Shown here piece by piece: positions 17,994-25,328 of a stretch of DNA of 64,000 nt. This DNA comes from UBA8199 sp035358715 (GTDB taxonomy: Bacteria > Verrucomicrobiota > Verrucomicrobiia > Limisphaerales > UBA8199). The notes under the pieces are model-generated. The model was not told the DNA's origin. It was given only the letters and a program-made list of their open reading frames with translations, and did not search any database. The stretch spans positions 310,001 to 374,000 of the forward strand of contig DAOPPX010000001.1 of the NCBI GenBank assembly GCA_035358715.1. Direction: 5' to 3'. The position numbers were made by a program, and so were the translations under genes. Numbering within the stretch: the first letter of the stretch is position 1; every line of letters starts with the position of its first letter.

Positions 17994-18206
17994 TCAGACG
18001 AGCATGAGCTCAGACTTAACTTTATTCACGTCGTCTTCGATGAAGAGCTTTTTCCCCTCGCGCATTCGCTGATCCACTAATTGGTAGAGGCGCAGGGCTT
18101 GTCGGATAATCGCGGTCTTGTTCAGATCCTTTTGGCCAGCGAGTGCCTCCAGCGCATCCATCTCAGCGTCGGTCAGGTTCAGTGTCATGGTGCGTTTAGT
18201 ACTCAT
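17994..18206 (-). CDS. Ribbon-helix-helix (CopG-like) antitoxin-type regulator
   Basis: A 70-residue protein with the RHH pattern: a short beta strand (RTMTLNLTDAEM) followed by two helices (DALEALAGQKDLNKTAIIRQALRLYQLV), then a charged tail suited to binding a partner. It is the first gene of the five-gene operon. The -10 hexamer TATTTT lies 10 bases before its ATG, so the mRNA has almost no leader. RHH proteins of this size usually repress their own promoter and neutralise a toxin encoded just downstream, here the GNAT protein. This may make it the repressor at the shared divergent control region. Confidence 0.8.
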   Translation of the reverse strand: MSTKRTMTLNLTDAEMDALEALAGQKDLNKTAIIRQALRLYQLVDQRMREGKKLFIEDDVNKVKSELMLV

Positions 18207-18216
18207 ATCTCAACAC

Positions 18217-18246
18217 AAAATAGCCACAAAACATATATGCAGTCAA
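18217..18246 (-). promoter_or_regulatory. Sigma70-like promoter of the five-gene operon
   Basis: On the minus strand it has TTGACT (18241-18246), an 18-base spacer, and TATTTT (18217-18222), 10 bases before the RHH start codon. It faces away from the plus-strand promoter. Confidence 0.6.
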
Positions 18247-18251
18247 CATAT

Positions 18252-18261
18252 TTTAATTAAA
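18252..18261. promoter_or_regulatory. AT-rich palindrome between divergent promoters, candidate operator
   Basis: The perfect palindrome TTTAATTAAA lies between the two outward-facing -35 elements. It could be bound by the RHH or XRE protein of the left operon. The position is suggestive; binding is inferred. Confidence 0.4.
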
Positions 18262-18264
18262 TAT

Positions 18265-18293
18265 TTGACGCATGGCCATTATTGGTATATTCT
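18265..18293 (+). promoter_or_regulatory. Sigma70-like promoter of the ubiquitin-like operon
   Basis: TTGACG (18265-18270), a 17-base spacer and TATTCT (18288-18293), only 7 bases before the ATG. The transcript is therefore probably leaderless. Confidence 0.6.
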
Positions 18294-18300
18294 GTGGCCA

Positions 18301-18585
18301 ATGAATACATATTCATCAATTACTGAGGGCCACGGCAGCGCCGTGGCGGAACCTGACAACAACGCTGGCCAGAAGTTCTTCGTGAACATCGAAGGCCAGG
18401 AATATCCGTGGGATAAACCCACGATCACCGTCCCGGAAATCCGGCAGCTGGGGAATCTCCCCGCCGACCAGCCGGTAATTGAAGAGGACGCGGAAGGCCG
18501 TGAGCGCACGCTCGCGGAAAACGAAGTGGTAACCATTAAACCCGGCCATCGACACGGCCGCGCACCTAAGTACAAGCGGGGTTAG
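18301..18585 (+). CDS. Ubiquitin-like protein (Multi_ubiq-type beta-grasp)
   Basis: A 94-residue protein whose residues ~25-90 match the bacterial multiubiquitin domain (FFVNIEGQEYPWDKPTITV, EIRQLGNLPADQPVIEE, then NEVVTIKPGHRHG). It carries one such domain and ends in KYKRG, a single terminal Gly rather than the di-Gly of classic ubiquitins. It is followed after 2 bases by an E2-like gene, then a JAMM protease and an E1-like enzyme. It is almost certainly the conjugated modifier of this operon. Family members occur in bacterial ubiquitin-like operons that act in anti-phage defence. The target is unknown. Confidence 0.88.
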   Translation: MNTYSSITEGHGSAVAEPDNNAGQKFFVNIEGQEYPWDKPTITVPEIRQLGNLPADQPVIEEDAEGRERTLAENEVVTIKPGHRHGRAPKYKRG

Positions 18586-18587
18586 CT

Positions 18588-18998
18588 ATGCACGAGCGGG
18601 TTCGAGAAGAAACCGAGTGGCTTAGAGCGCAATTCCCCTACTTGCGGCATGGGGACCAGCTTGACTGGGTCTTAATCCCGGAGCTGGCCCTCCCGCCAGG
18701 GCGATTCAATAAGGTGAGCACCAAGCTGCTGTTCCGAATCCCGGTAGGCTACCCACAGACCGGCCCGGACAACTTTTTTGTGGATGGTGACCTGCGGCTT
18801 AAGGACGGTTCGACTCCGCAGGCGTTCAATGTTGGGCCCCAATCGAGCAGTGGTCCTGCGCCAATCGAAGGAAGTTGGGGCTGGTTTTCATGGCATCCTC
18901 AGGCTTGGCGTCCAGCAGCGACGATCGAAGGTGGCGATAATCTCAAAGGGTTCATTCGGAGTATTAACCTCTGTTTGCGCGGAGAGGAGTCGGCATGA
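18588..18998 (+). CDS. E2-like protein (Prok-E2_E type)
   Basis: A 136-residue protein resembling the prokaryotic E2 family E, with an alpha/beta UBC-like core (LLFRIPVGYPQTGPDNFFVDGDLRL), then FSWHPQAWRPA and the helix GDNLKGFIRSINLCL. In eukaryotic E2 enzymes a central Cys carries the modifier. Here the only Cys lies near the C-terminus (NLCLRG), outside the expected active site. Transfer may therefore use another residue, or the protein may be a scaffold. Its stop overlaps the start of the JAMM protease gene by 4 bases. The role as carrier between the E1-like enzyme and target is inferred from gene order. Confidence 0.82.
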   Translation: MHERVREETEWLRAQFPYLRHGDQLDWVLIPELALPPGRFNKVSTKLLFRIPVGYPQTGPDNFFVDGDLRLKDGSTPQAFNVGPQSSSGPAPIEGSWGWFSWHPQAWRPAATIEGGDNLKGFIRSINLCLRGEESA

Positions 18999-19543
18999 AC
19001 AATCACATTGTCATCCCTTCCCGCATGGTCCAAGCGTTGAGGGAACACTTCTTCAAGAACGAGCTTGAGCAGGGAGCGTTCTTATTCGCCCAAGTGTCGC
19101 AAGAGGGCGTGGATTTGACTCTCTTGGCTGCCGATTACTATCTGGTTCCTGCACGAGGCTGGGCAGTGCAAATGGAGGTTTACCTGGAAATGAGGGATTC
19201 CGAACGCGGCAAGATCATGAAGTTGGCCCGGGAAAAGAATCTGTGCGCGATTGACTGCCACTCACACCCGCACGCGGGTGACGATGTGTGGTTCTCGCCA
19301 AGTGACGTCGTCGGCATCAGCGATTTTGCGGAGTACGCAAAGTGGAAACTCGACCGCAAGCCTTTCGCGGCGATGGTCTGGGGCGAGGAGTCGGTAGACG
19401 CGGTCCTGTGGCATGGAGATTTCACATCTGCTGAACGGGTAAGGGCCGTGACGGTTGCTGGAAACCCGAATCAGACAATTATCCCAACGGGCTCATGGTT
19501 TTGTGGGCCGAGGGGGAAAAACAGATTTAAATATTATGAATAA
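18995..19543 (+). CDS. JAMM/MPN metalloprotease (Prok-JAB), deubiquitinase-like
   Basis: A 182-residue protein with the JAMM zinc motif: an upstream Glu in LEQGAFLF (~27), then HSHPHAGDDVWFSPSD (~89-104), giving H-x-H and the S-x-x-D signature. JAMM enzymes hydrolyse isopeptide or linear bonds after a ubiquitin-like modifier. In this operon it would process the modifier or remove it from targets. The modifier already ends in a single Gly, so removal from targets may matter more than maturation (inference). The coding region overlaps the E2-like gene by 4 bases and the E1-like gene by 8 bases. Confidence 0.9.
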   Translation: MNNHIVIPSRMVQALREHFFKNELEQGAFLFAQVSQEGVDLTLLAADYYLVPARGWAVQMEVYLEMRDSERGKIMKLAREKNLCAIDCHSHPHAGDDVWFSPSDVVGISDFAEYAKWKLDRKPFAAMVWGEESVDAVLWHGDFTSAERVRAVTVAGNPNQTIIPTGSWFCGPRGKNRFKYYE

Positions 19544-20414
19544 CAGTCGTTTCGCTCGGCAAGTCCTCATGTTTGGTGAGGAAGGACAGAGAAAAATTGA
19601 AACAGAAAGGGTCGGGGTAGTCGGCGCGGGCGGGCTTGGCTCTCAAATGGGCCAGGCGCTCGCGTATGCTGGCGTCCTTAACTATGGCGTAATTGACGAC
19701 GACGTTCTCGACGAAACCAACATGAACCGGGAGGCTGGCGGTTTTCCATCCGATGTCGGCCGTCTCAAAGTTGAGGTCGTGAGAGAACACATCCTCAAGA
19801 TTATCCCCGAAGCAAAAGTGAAAGCGATTCCATGCAATCTCAGGACGCGGGAGGCAATTGAGTGTCTGATCGGATGCTCGGCGATTTTTGGATGCCTTGA
19901 TCACGATGGGCCTCGGTTGGTGCTAACGGAGCTCGCATCAGCTTACCGGGTTCCGCTTTTCGATGTGGCGACCGAAATTTTTCCGGAAATGGCCGGGCAA
20001 CCCTTCGACTTTGGTGGACGTGTCGTCGTGGCAAGGCCGGGAGATTATTGTCTCCTTTGTGCCGACCAACTAGACCGTGATCTCGCGAAGGAGGAGTTGG
20101 AAACACCTGAAATACGTGCCGCTCGTCTGAAACATGGATACGGGCTCGGGAGTGAAACGCCTGCCCCGGCGGTTTTCACTCTGAATGGGGTTCTCGCGAA
20201 TCTCGCGGTGATGGAGTTCTTGGTGATGGTAACAGGTATCCGGGAGCCCGCCCGCCGGCTGACGTATAAGGGAATGCGAGGCGTGGTGACAAACAGCACC
20301 GATCGGGGCAGGGAAGACTGCTTCACCTGCAAGTGCCTCTGTGGGCAGCGCGAAAAAGCGAACATCTGGCGCTATTTGCTGCCACAGGCAGCCGGGAGGA
20401 GTCTGACAGAGTGA
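19536..20414 (+). CDS. E1-like ThiF-family adenylating enzyme
   Basis: A 292-residue ThiF/E1 enzyme with the nucleotide-binding GVVGAGGLGSQMGQ near residue 28 and the DDDVLDETNMNRE stretch that binds ATP and the modifier tail. A structural zinc site is likely formed by CLLC (~171) and CFTC near residue 270. The C-terminal LNGVLANLAVMEFL helix is typical of the family. It activates the modifier C-terminus by adenylation. The ATG was chosen inside the end of the JAMM gene (8-base overlap), because MNNSRFARQVLMFG is the usual start of such enzymes. It is the last gene of the ubiquitin-like operon. Confidence 0.92.
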   Translation: MNNSRFARQVLMFGEEGQRKIETERVGVVGAGGLGSQMGQALAYAGVLNYGVIDDDVLDETNMNREAGGFPSDVGRLKVEVVREHILKIIPEAKVKAIPCNLRTREAIECLIGCSAIFGCLDHDGPRLVLTELASAYRVPLFDVATEIFPEMAGQPFDFGGRVVVARPGDYCLLCADQLDRDLAKEELETPEIRAARLKHGYGLGSETPAPAVFTLNGVLANLAVMEFLVMVTGIREPARRLTYKGMRGVVTNSTDRGREDCFTCKCLCGQREKANIWRYLLPQAAGRSLTE

Positions 20415-20489
20415 GAGGTGGCCAGCCCACCGCTTGTTCCACGAAGAAATGGAATCAGCGTCTGGAATCCGTTCGTCTTGCACCGGAAA

Positions 20490-20702
20490 CTAATCGAGAC
20501 CTTTCAGGTGCGTGGCTAGTGCGTTGGGACGAGGTAATCGAGCAGTGCGGATGTGCCGCGATTTGCATACTTGTCCAGTCAGGAGGCAGGCCTGAATCTT
20601 AGCAGACCATTGGAGAAGGGGCATAACCTGGGTTACCCGGGCCCTCGAGATTCCTTCCCAGGCAGCGATTCTGGCCTTCGTCAGCCGGGTACCGGATCGC
20701 AA
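20490..20702 (-). pseudogene. HTH fragment resembling recombinase-associated proteins
   Basis: Seventy codons including TRLTKARIAAWEGISRARVT, which resembles the ELARRLGVSRARVTQ helix-turn-helix of proteins found beside serine recombinases and in their C-termini. The frame is open a little upstream without a good ATG (the first usable start is TTG). The rest is not protein-like. I read it as a remnant of an older mobile element at the end of the cargo block. Confidence 0.35.
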
Positions 20703-21057
20703 TCCTGCCTGCGTGGATGAGATTTGCCGGGAAGCTGCTGCCCGTATCTTATGTGTTCGAAGGGCTGAGAGCGCTTATCGCCGGGGGCGCCGTACCCGGA
20801 ACCTCGGCTTGGGCCTGGCCGTGGCGTATGTGCTTTTGGCGTGTTGGTTCTTCACACGCGTTAATCGAAACGCCGTCCGAACCGTCCTCGCGCGCAATAG
20901 CGCCGAGAACCTGAGCTGAGCCCGGACAGTTGCTTTGATGTCGGCCTGGGATCAGCGACTTCGCCTGCCTCGACTGCTTTGACATGCCCCCAACTGGTTT
21001 GAATGTGTGATGCACAGAGCTTTGGTTTAATATCCCGGTTCGATACATCGTCGCGAA
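20703..21057. other. Intergenic stretch, no gene supported
   Basis: About 350 bases. A short plus-strand frame with one hydrophobic segment exists but lacks a convincing start or known relatives. The AT-richer end leads into the GreA-like gene. No clear promoter was identified. Confidence 0.35.
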
Positions 21058-21537
21058 ATGAAGAAAACTGAATTGATAAAGCACATTATCGGCAGCCTGA
21101 CCAAAAGTCTCGAGGTTCTGGAAAAGGCCGCCCGAGCCTCGCATGAGGAAGCCACCCACGAGAGCAGCAGGGCGGAGAGCAAGTACGACACTCGCGGGCT
21201 CGAAGCTGCCTATCTCGCCGGCGGTCAGGCCAGACAAGCGAAGGAAATCCTGGACTCCATCAAGGCTTACGAAGCGCTAGCGACCAGGGACTTCGCCCCC
21301 GGCGAGCCGATTGAGTTGACCGCCCTGGTGGAACTGGATGCCGAAGGCATACATTCAGCCTATTTTATCGGGCCGAGGAACGGCGGCTTGGAAATCAAGC
21401 ATCGGCGTAAGGAGATCATGGTGATCACGCCTCAGTCGCCGCTGGGTCAAACCTTAATAGGCAGGAAAGCGGGCCAGCGTTGGGCGGCCAAGCTTGGCGG
21501 TTCGACCGTGAAATATCATATTGTCTCGGTTTCGTGA
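21058..21537 (+). CDS. GreA/GreB-like transcription elongation factor homologue
   Basis: A 159-residue protein of the GreAB family. The N-terminal part is a helical coiled coil (residues ~15-75, with HEEATHESSRAESKYDTRGL), and the C-terminal domain has TPQSPLGQTLIGRKAGQ, the FKBP-like GreA signature. Gre factors stimulate cleavage of backtracked RNA in RNA polymerase. This subtype, with a KYDTRGLEA stretch in place of the classic acidic tip, occurs beside the housekeeping GreA in some bacteria and may have a different effect on RNA polymerase. It is a single-gene unit at the right end of the cargo block. Confidence 0.8.
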   Translation: MKKTELIKHIIGSLTKSLEVLEKAARASHEEATHESSRAESKYDTRGLEAAYLAGGQARQAKEILDSIKAYEALATRDFAPGEPIELTALVELDAEGIHSAYFIGPRNGGLEIKHRRKEIMVITPQSPLGQTLIGRKAGQRWAAKLGGSTVKYHIVSVS

Positions 21538-21737
21538 TTAGCCCGCCGCATCGACTAACGCAAAGGTGGCGCGGGTCGCGTAAAACCATGCGCGAGTCAG
21601 CGGCGAGGGCGAGGAATTTGGTTGAGGGTGCTGGCGGTGCACCCGTTTGGCTACCGACCGCCGCGCGGCGGCGGCGCGCGAGATTTGGACCGGACCATTG
21701 TTGATCTTAAACCACGAGCTTGAACGACCAATGAACT

Positions 21738-21989
21738 TCACGAGCCACCTGACACGGTCTGAACGCATTGAGAGAATTGGGCAGATTTTGGCGAAGGGCG
21801 TAGGCCTCCTTCTGGCGAGGAAAGCACAGGAAGAAAGACTCGCTGAATCACCTGCCTCAACCCGTGCTGCCGATCGGTCGCCTTGCGCTCGGTGACATCC
21901 GTGTCGGCGCCGCGGTAGCCGAGGAGTTTCCCGGCTGGATCCACCACCGGGCTGCCGCTCGGCTCCCCGGGAGGTGGTGCGCGAATCAA
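21738..21989 (-). pseudogene. PAS-domain fragment of a sensor protein
   Basis: A stretch reading GSPVVDPAGKLLGYRGADTD then VTERKATDRQHGL matches the end of a PAS domain (GYRGTDxDITERK) as found in sensor histidine kinases. There is no upstream PAS core and no kinase downstream; the frame breaks on both sides. It is a decayed gene remnant between the cargo block and virB2. The remaining roughly 270 bases around it hold nothing else I can support. Confidence 0.5.
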
Positions 21990-22066
21990 TCAAACGAAGT
22001 GGCCTCTTATGGTCAGCGCAATCGAATCGGCGTTTCGATTCCTGTCCGCCTTTGCTCAGGGATCCG

Positions 22067-22402
22067 CTATTTGGCGGCCCAGGTAATAATCACCTCCACG
22101 ATCTTGGGAACCAGGAACAGCATAACGGAGCCGCCGAGGTTTTTGCCCATGGCTTCCATGTCGCCTGACTTGAATTTGAGCGCGGCTATACCCATAAATA
22201 TGATCCCCAAAAGGTAAAATATGTACAGGGCGTAATGAGTCACGGTGTAAAGCGTGCTCGTTAAGCCCGAACTTTCGTTGGCCGCATCGTTGAAGTTGTC
22301 CACGGTCAATCCACCAGAGGTCTGAGCCAGAGCCAGATGGGGGGTGACCAGTAGCAGAAAGGCGAACAATCCAATCAGAAGTTTTGGCGCCAAGGTTTTC
22401 AT
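22067..22402 (-). CDS. virB2: VirB2-like conjugative pilin
   Basis: A 111-residue protein with a signal peptide ending in LALAQ and two hydrophobic segments (LYTVTHYALYIFYLLGIIFMGIAAL and NLGGSVMLFLVPKIVEVIITWA). That is the usual size and topology of VirB2/TrbC pilins, which polymerise into the conjugative pilus. The ATG of MKTLAPK gives a normal signal peptide; an ATG five codons upstream is also possible. It has its own TACAAT-GGA promoter element about 65 bases upstream. It ends the large secretion-gene block. The virB3 and virB4 genes normally found next lie 13 kb away, across the cargo. Confidence 0.75.
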   Translation of the reverse strand: MKTLAPKLLIGLFAFLLLVTPHLALAQTSGGLTVDNFNDAANESSGLTSTLYTVTHYALYIFYLLGIIFMGIAALKFKSGDMEAMGKNLGGSVMLFLVPKIVEVIITWAAK

Positions 22403-22466
22403 ATTGATTTCGTGCATGCGTTGCTTTGTATTCCGGCCTTCGATAGAGCAAGGCCTGTCTTCTTCC

Positions 22467-22472
22467 ATTGTA
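22467..22472 (-). promoter_or_regulatory. -10-like element upstream of virB2
   Basis: Minus strand GGACCTACAATGGAAG, matching the shared pattern of a hexamer followed by GGA. Confidence 0.5.
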
Positions 22473-22542
22473 GGTCCCTCGTTCCGTGTTTGTTCGCCTC
22501 CGCCTCCGAAAAACTTCAAACTACTGCAATCGTTCAATTCAA

Positions 22543-22833
22543 CTATATGTGCCCTTGATCCTGCCCGAATTTCTCGGGAAAGAATTGGATGAGGACGCGG
22601 CAGAGGGCTCCCGTGGTGCAATAACAGGAAAAGAAAAGGAATGCGAAGATACGGAGCACAATCCGCAGTTTGGGCGCCTGCAGAACATCGAAGATTTCAG
22701 TGACGGCAGGGTGCCATGCAACCGCGACCCCGGCCAAAAACAGGAGGCTCGCAAAGATGCTCAAGACCACCGCATTGGAAGACGGAAACGGACGGGCGAG
22801 CCAATTCATCACAGCCACAAGCACTTCTCTCAT
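22543..22833 (-). CDS. Small inner-membrane protein of the secretion operon
   Basis: A 96-residue protein with two hydrophobic segments (AVVLSIFASLLFLAGVAVAW and LRIVLRIFAFLFFSCYCTTGALC). Its start overlaps the stop of the prepilin gene (ATGA), which shows translational coupling. I do not recognise the family. Size and position, between VirB6-like/prepilin and VirB2, fit an accessory membrane component. Confidence 0.6.
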   Translation of the reverse strand: MREVLVAVMNWLARPFPSSNAVVLSIFASLLFLAGVAVAWHPAVTEIFDVLQAPKLRIVLRIFAFLFFSCYCTTGALCRVLIQFFPEKFGQDQGHI

Positions 22834-23159
22834 GGGGTGCGCCATTGTTGCGTCGCAGCGTCGTAGGCGACGTTTGCCGCAAGGTTCGTGGGGTTGAATT
22901 GAAAGTAATAGTGGCCCCTGGACGCGAGGCTGCTCTGCAACTCGAGGATACGGCCCAAGGTGTCAGTCGCAACTTCCTGAAGTCCCTCCATATCCGCCAG
23001 TTGTTGCATCCGCTGAACGGTTGCCAGGGCGTCGTCCTGGGCGACCTGGTTCGCTTCGTCCTTCAGGCCGGCCACTTTCCAGGCACCTGTGGCGGCCAGG
23101 ATGAAGACGACGGTCAGTACCAGGACCATTTCCACCAGGGTGAACCCTTTACGCTTCAT
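22830..23159 (-). CDS. Type IV prepilin-like protein inside the conjugation operon
   Basis: A 109-residue protein with a classic class III signal peptide: MKRKG followed by FTLVEMVLVLTVVFILAATG, giving Glu at position +5 after the cleavage Gly. The rest is a short periplasmic domain. Such proteins need a prepilin peptidase and are pilins or pseudopilins. The gene overlaps the VirB6-like gene by 11 bases, so the prepilin is made together with the conjugation machinery. A prepilin embedded in a VirB-type operon is uncommon; R64-type thin pili are a known precedent. Confidence 0.8.
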   Translation of the reverse strand: MKRKGFTLVEMVLVLTVVFILAATGAWKVAGLKDEANQVAQDDALATVQRMQQLADMEGLQEVATDTLGRILELQSSLASRGHYYFQFNPTNLAANVAYDAATQQWRTP

Positions 23160-25326
23160 TCGCTCTTGCCTGCTTGTGCTGCCGGTAATTGTTCACGGCG
23201 CTCTTAGCGGCGAAAGCAGCCAGACCGGGGGCTCCCCCAATCGCCGCCCAGAGCGCGGCCCTGCCAGCGGATTTTCTGTCCGTCACGCCGAAGACTTTCC
23301 CCGCGCTCCGGGCGGCGCTGACCAAGGCGCGTTCCTTGGGGCCGGACGGAACAGGCCCACCACCAGAAATCACGGGGGGTGCGCCTCCGGAGGGGACACT
23401 GCTGCTCCCTCCTCCGACGGTCCCAGCAGCCGCGCTGGCGCCTTTAGCAACAGCTCCAGCGGCAGCGGCTCCTCCCAGTCCAACTGCGGCGATCCCGCCG
23501 GTCGCGGCGGCGGCTGCCAGCATCGCCACCCCCTTGGCAACATTCATTTGCGCCATAAAGAGGTTGCCCCCGCCGAGCATGACCTTGACGATCTTGGGGA
23601 GGGCAATAATGGTGACCAAACCGAAGAGCAGCGGGAGTTGACTTAAGATCAGCGCCATGCCGCCGGTCAGGCCGGCGATGGTCCCAATCCAGGAGGTGAG
23701 CGCGCCGAGCATCTGCATGATCACAATTAGCATCGCGGGGTAGATCGAGGGGTAGATCATCGTCTTGACGGCGCTCCAAAAGATCTTCGCGGTATTGGGC
23801 AGCATGATGAAGGGGCTGGTCATGATCACCAGGATCACTCCCAGCTTGCACAGTGCGATGCCCAGCATCATCCAGATGAGCATCCCGCCCAGGAGCAGCG
23901 CTTGCAGTGCGCCCTGGGTGAGAAAGGTGGCCACCTTGGCCGGCAGCCAGGACACGATGTTGTAAACCGCGGCGCCGGCCTTGCCGATCCAACTCGTGAT
24001 GGTGGACCAGAGCGAACTGCCCGTTCCGGTCGGGCTGCGGCCGCCGGCCGCCTGGGTCACCGTCGCCAATTGCAGCACCGGCGGTTGCTGATACCAGGAA
24101 CTCCATTGTGCGGCCTGAGGGTCCAGGGTGTTGTTAGCGAGGTAGGCCCAAGTGGTTGTCCCTCCGGGGATGGTCAAATTGTTGGCGGCGGTATCAATCT
24201 GCGACTGGTCTCCGGCCGTGAGCCCATCGTTATTGTAATAGATCTGGGCGATCGCCAATTTGAAAGCGGCTTCATCGGCATCCACATCGTCCATCCCCAT
24301 GTTCCGGTGGGCCTCCAGGTTCTGCATCCCCACGTTGTAAACGGTCATCAGGCAGTACATGGAAGCGGCTTCCTTCAAGGAGGTGCCGCTGATTTGGGGG
24401 TCCGTTCCTCCCGCAGCCGCGTTGTAACCCTGCGAGCCGCCGAGATACTTGGCCAGGATCGTCGCGGTTTGGCTGCCGTTCTCAAACAGGATGTAGCGGG
24501 AAACGTTATACATGTCTCGCTGCTCAGAGAAGGCCGTGGCGAGCGCCGCTTTCTCCGGCCCGGTGATGATGGCGTAGCAGTTGCGCGTCAGTTGAGGGCC
24601 ATAGACCTTCAGATACCAGTTGTTCAAGCCGTCCTGGCTGACCATGCCGTTGACGATCGCGCCATTGATGCAGGCAGCAATGCCGATGGCTGCTGCCAGC
24701 ACATAGTTGCACAGCACATTGGCCTTGAGCATGCACAGGACGGCGAAGACCCCTCTCCCCAGCCACGACGGGTAATCCAATCGGCCCTCATGCAGTTGGC
24801 GAATGAGGGCCGCCCCCATCGTGACGAGGAGCATGAGGAAAAGAACGTAGTACATCGCTCCGCCGAAGAAGTTGGTAATGTAGATGTCCATGGTCGCAAA
24901 TACCCGGACCAGAACCGGAACAATGACATACCCCGACAGCAGTCCAACCTTGGGATCGGTATTGTTGATGTCAACGTCCTTGAGCAGGGGCACGCCGCTG
25001 AACATGTTCTTGATCGAGGACAACGTGGCATTGTCCATCGAAGCGCCGAAAGCGAACAGGGAACGGACCATCAGCCGCTGGGAGGAACCAAACTCGTTGT
25101 TTGGATCGCTTCCAAGCATTCCTTCAAGCGTCGTGTAGTCCCGGTTCGGGTCGAGCGCGAACTGGTCATCCGTAGGCGTATTCATCTGGTATTCCCCCCG
25201 GATGATTTGCGCCACTTCGTTGGCCAGTTCGGGCGTTATGCCTTTATCGCTGGCCTGCAGGGTGGCGGCCAGGCTTGGAACCGCGCAGAGGGAGCCGACA
25301 AGCAAGATGGCTGCGAACCGCTTCAC
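23149..25326 (-). CDS. VirB6/TrbL/TraG-like polytopic membrane channel protein
   Basis: A 725-residue protein with a signal peptide (LLVGSLCAVPSLAA), a periplasmic N-terminal part and several hydrophobic segments between residues ~155 and ~590. The C-terminus is a Gly/Ala/Ser-rich, flexible tail (residues ~610-700). Size and topology resemble extended VirB6/TrbL proteins that form the inner-membrane platform of type IV secretion. It follows the small secreted protein by 2 bases and overlaps the prepilin gene. Sequence identity to a named subfamily is not clear by eye. Confidence 0.75.
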   Translation of the reverse strand: MKRFAAILLVGSLCAVPSLAATLQASDKGITPELANEVAQIIRGEYQMNTPTDDQFALDPNRDYTTLEGMLGSDPNNEFGSSQRLMVRSLFAFGASMDNATLSSIKNMFSGVPLLKDVDINNTDPKVGLLSGYVIVPVLVRVFATMDIYITNFFGGAMYYVLFLMLLVTMGAALIRQLHEGRLDYPSWLGRGVFAVLCMLKANVLCNYVLAAAIGIAACINGAIVNGMVSQDGLNNWYLKVYGPQLTRNCYAIITGPEKAALATAFSEQRDMYNVSRYILFENGSQTATILAKYLGGSQGYNAAAGGTDPQISGTSLKEAASMYCLMTVYNVGMQNLEAHRNMGMDDVDADEAAFKLAIAQIYYNNDGLTAGDQSQIDTAANNLTIPGGTTTWAYLANNTLDPQAAQWSSWYQQPPVLQLATVTQAAGGRSPTGTGSSLWSTITSWIGKAGAAVYNIVSWLPAKVATFLTQGALQALLLGGMLIWMMLGIALCKLGVILVIMTSPFIMLPNTAKIFWSAVKTMIYPSIYPAMLIVIMQMLGALTSWIGTIAGLTGGMALILSQLPLLFGLVTIIALPKIVKVMLGGGNLFMAQMNVAKGVAMLAAAAATGGIAAVGLGGAAAAGAVAKGASAAAGTVGGGSSSVPSGGAPPVISGGGPVPSGPKERALVSAARSAGKVFGVTDRKSAGRAALWAAIGGAPGLAAFAAKSAVNNYRQHKQARANEA

Positions 25327-25328
25327 GG

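Noticed and set aside
20713..20919. Short plus-strand frame with one hydrophobic segment
   Set aside because: No good start context, no relatives recognised, Arg-rich ends; probably chance.
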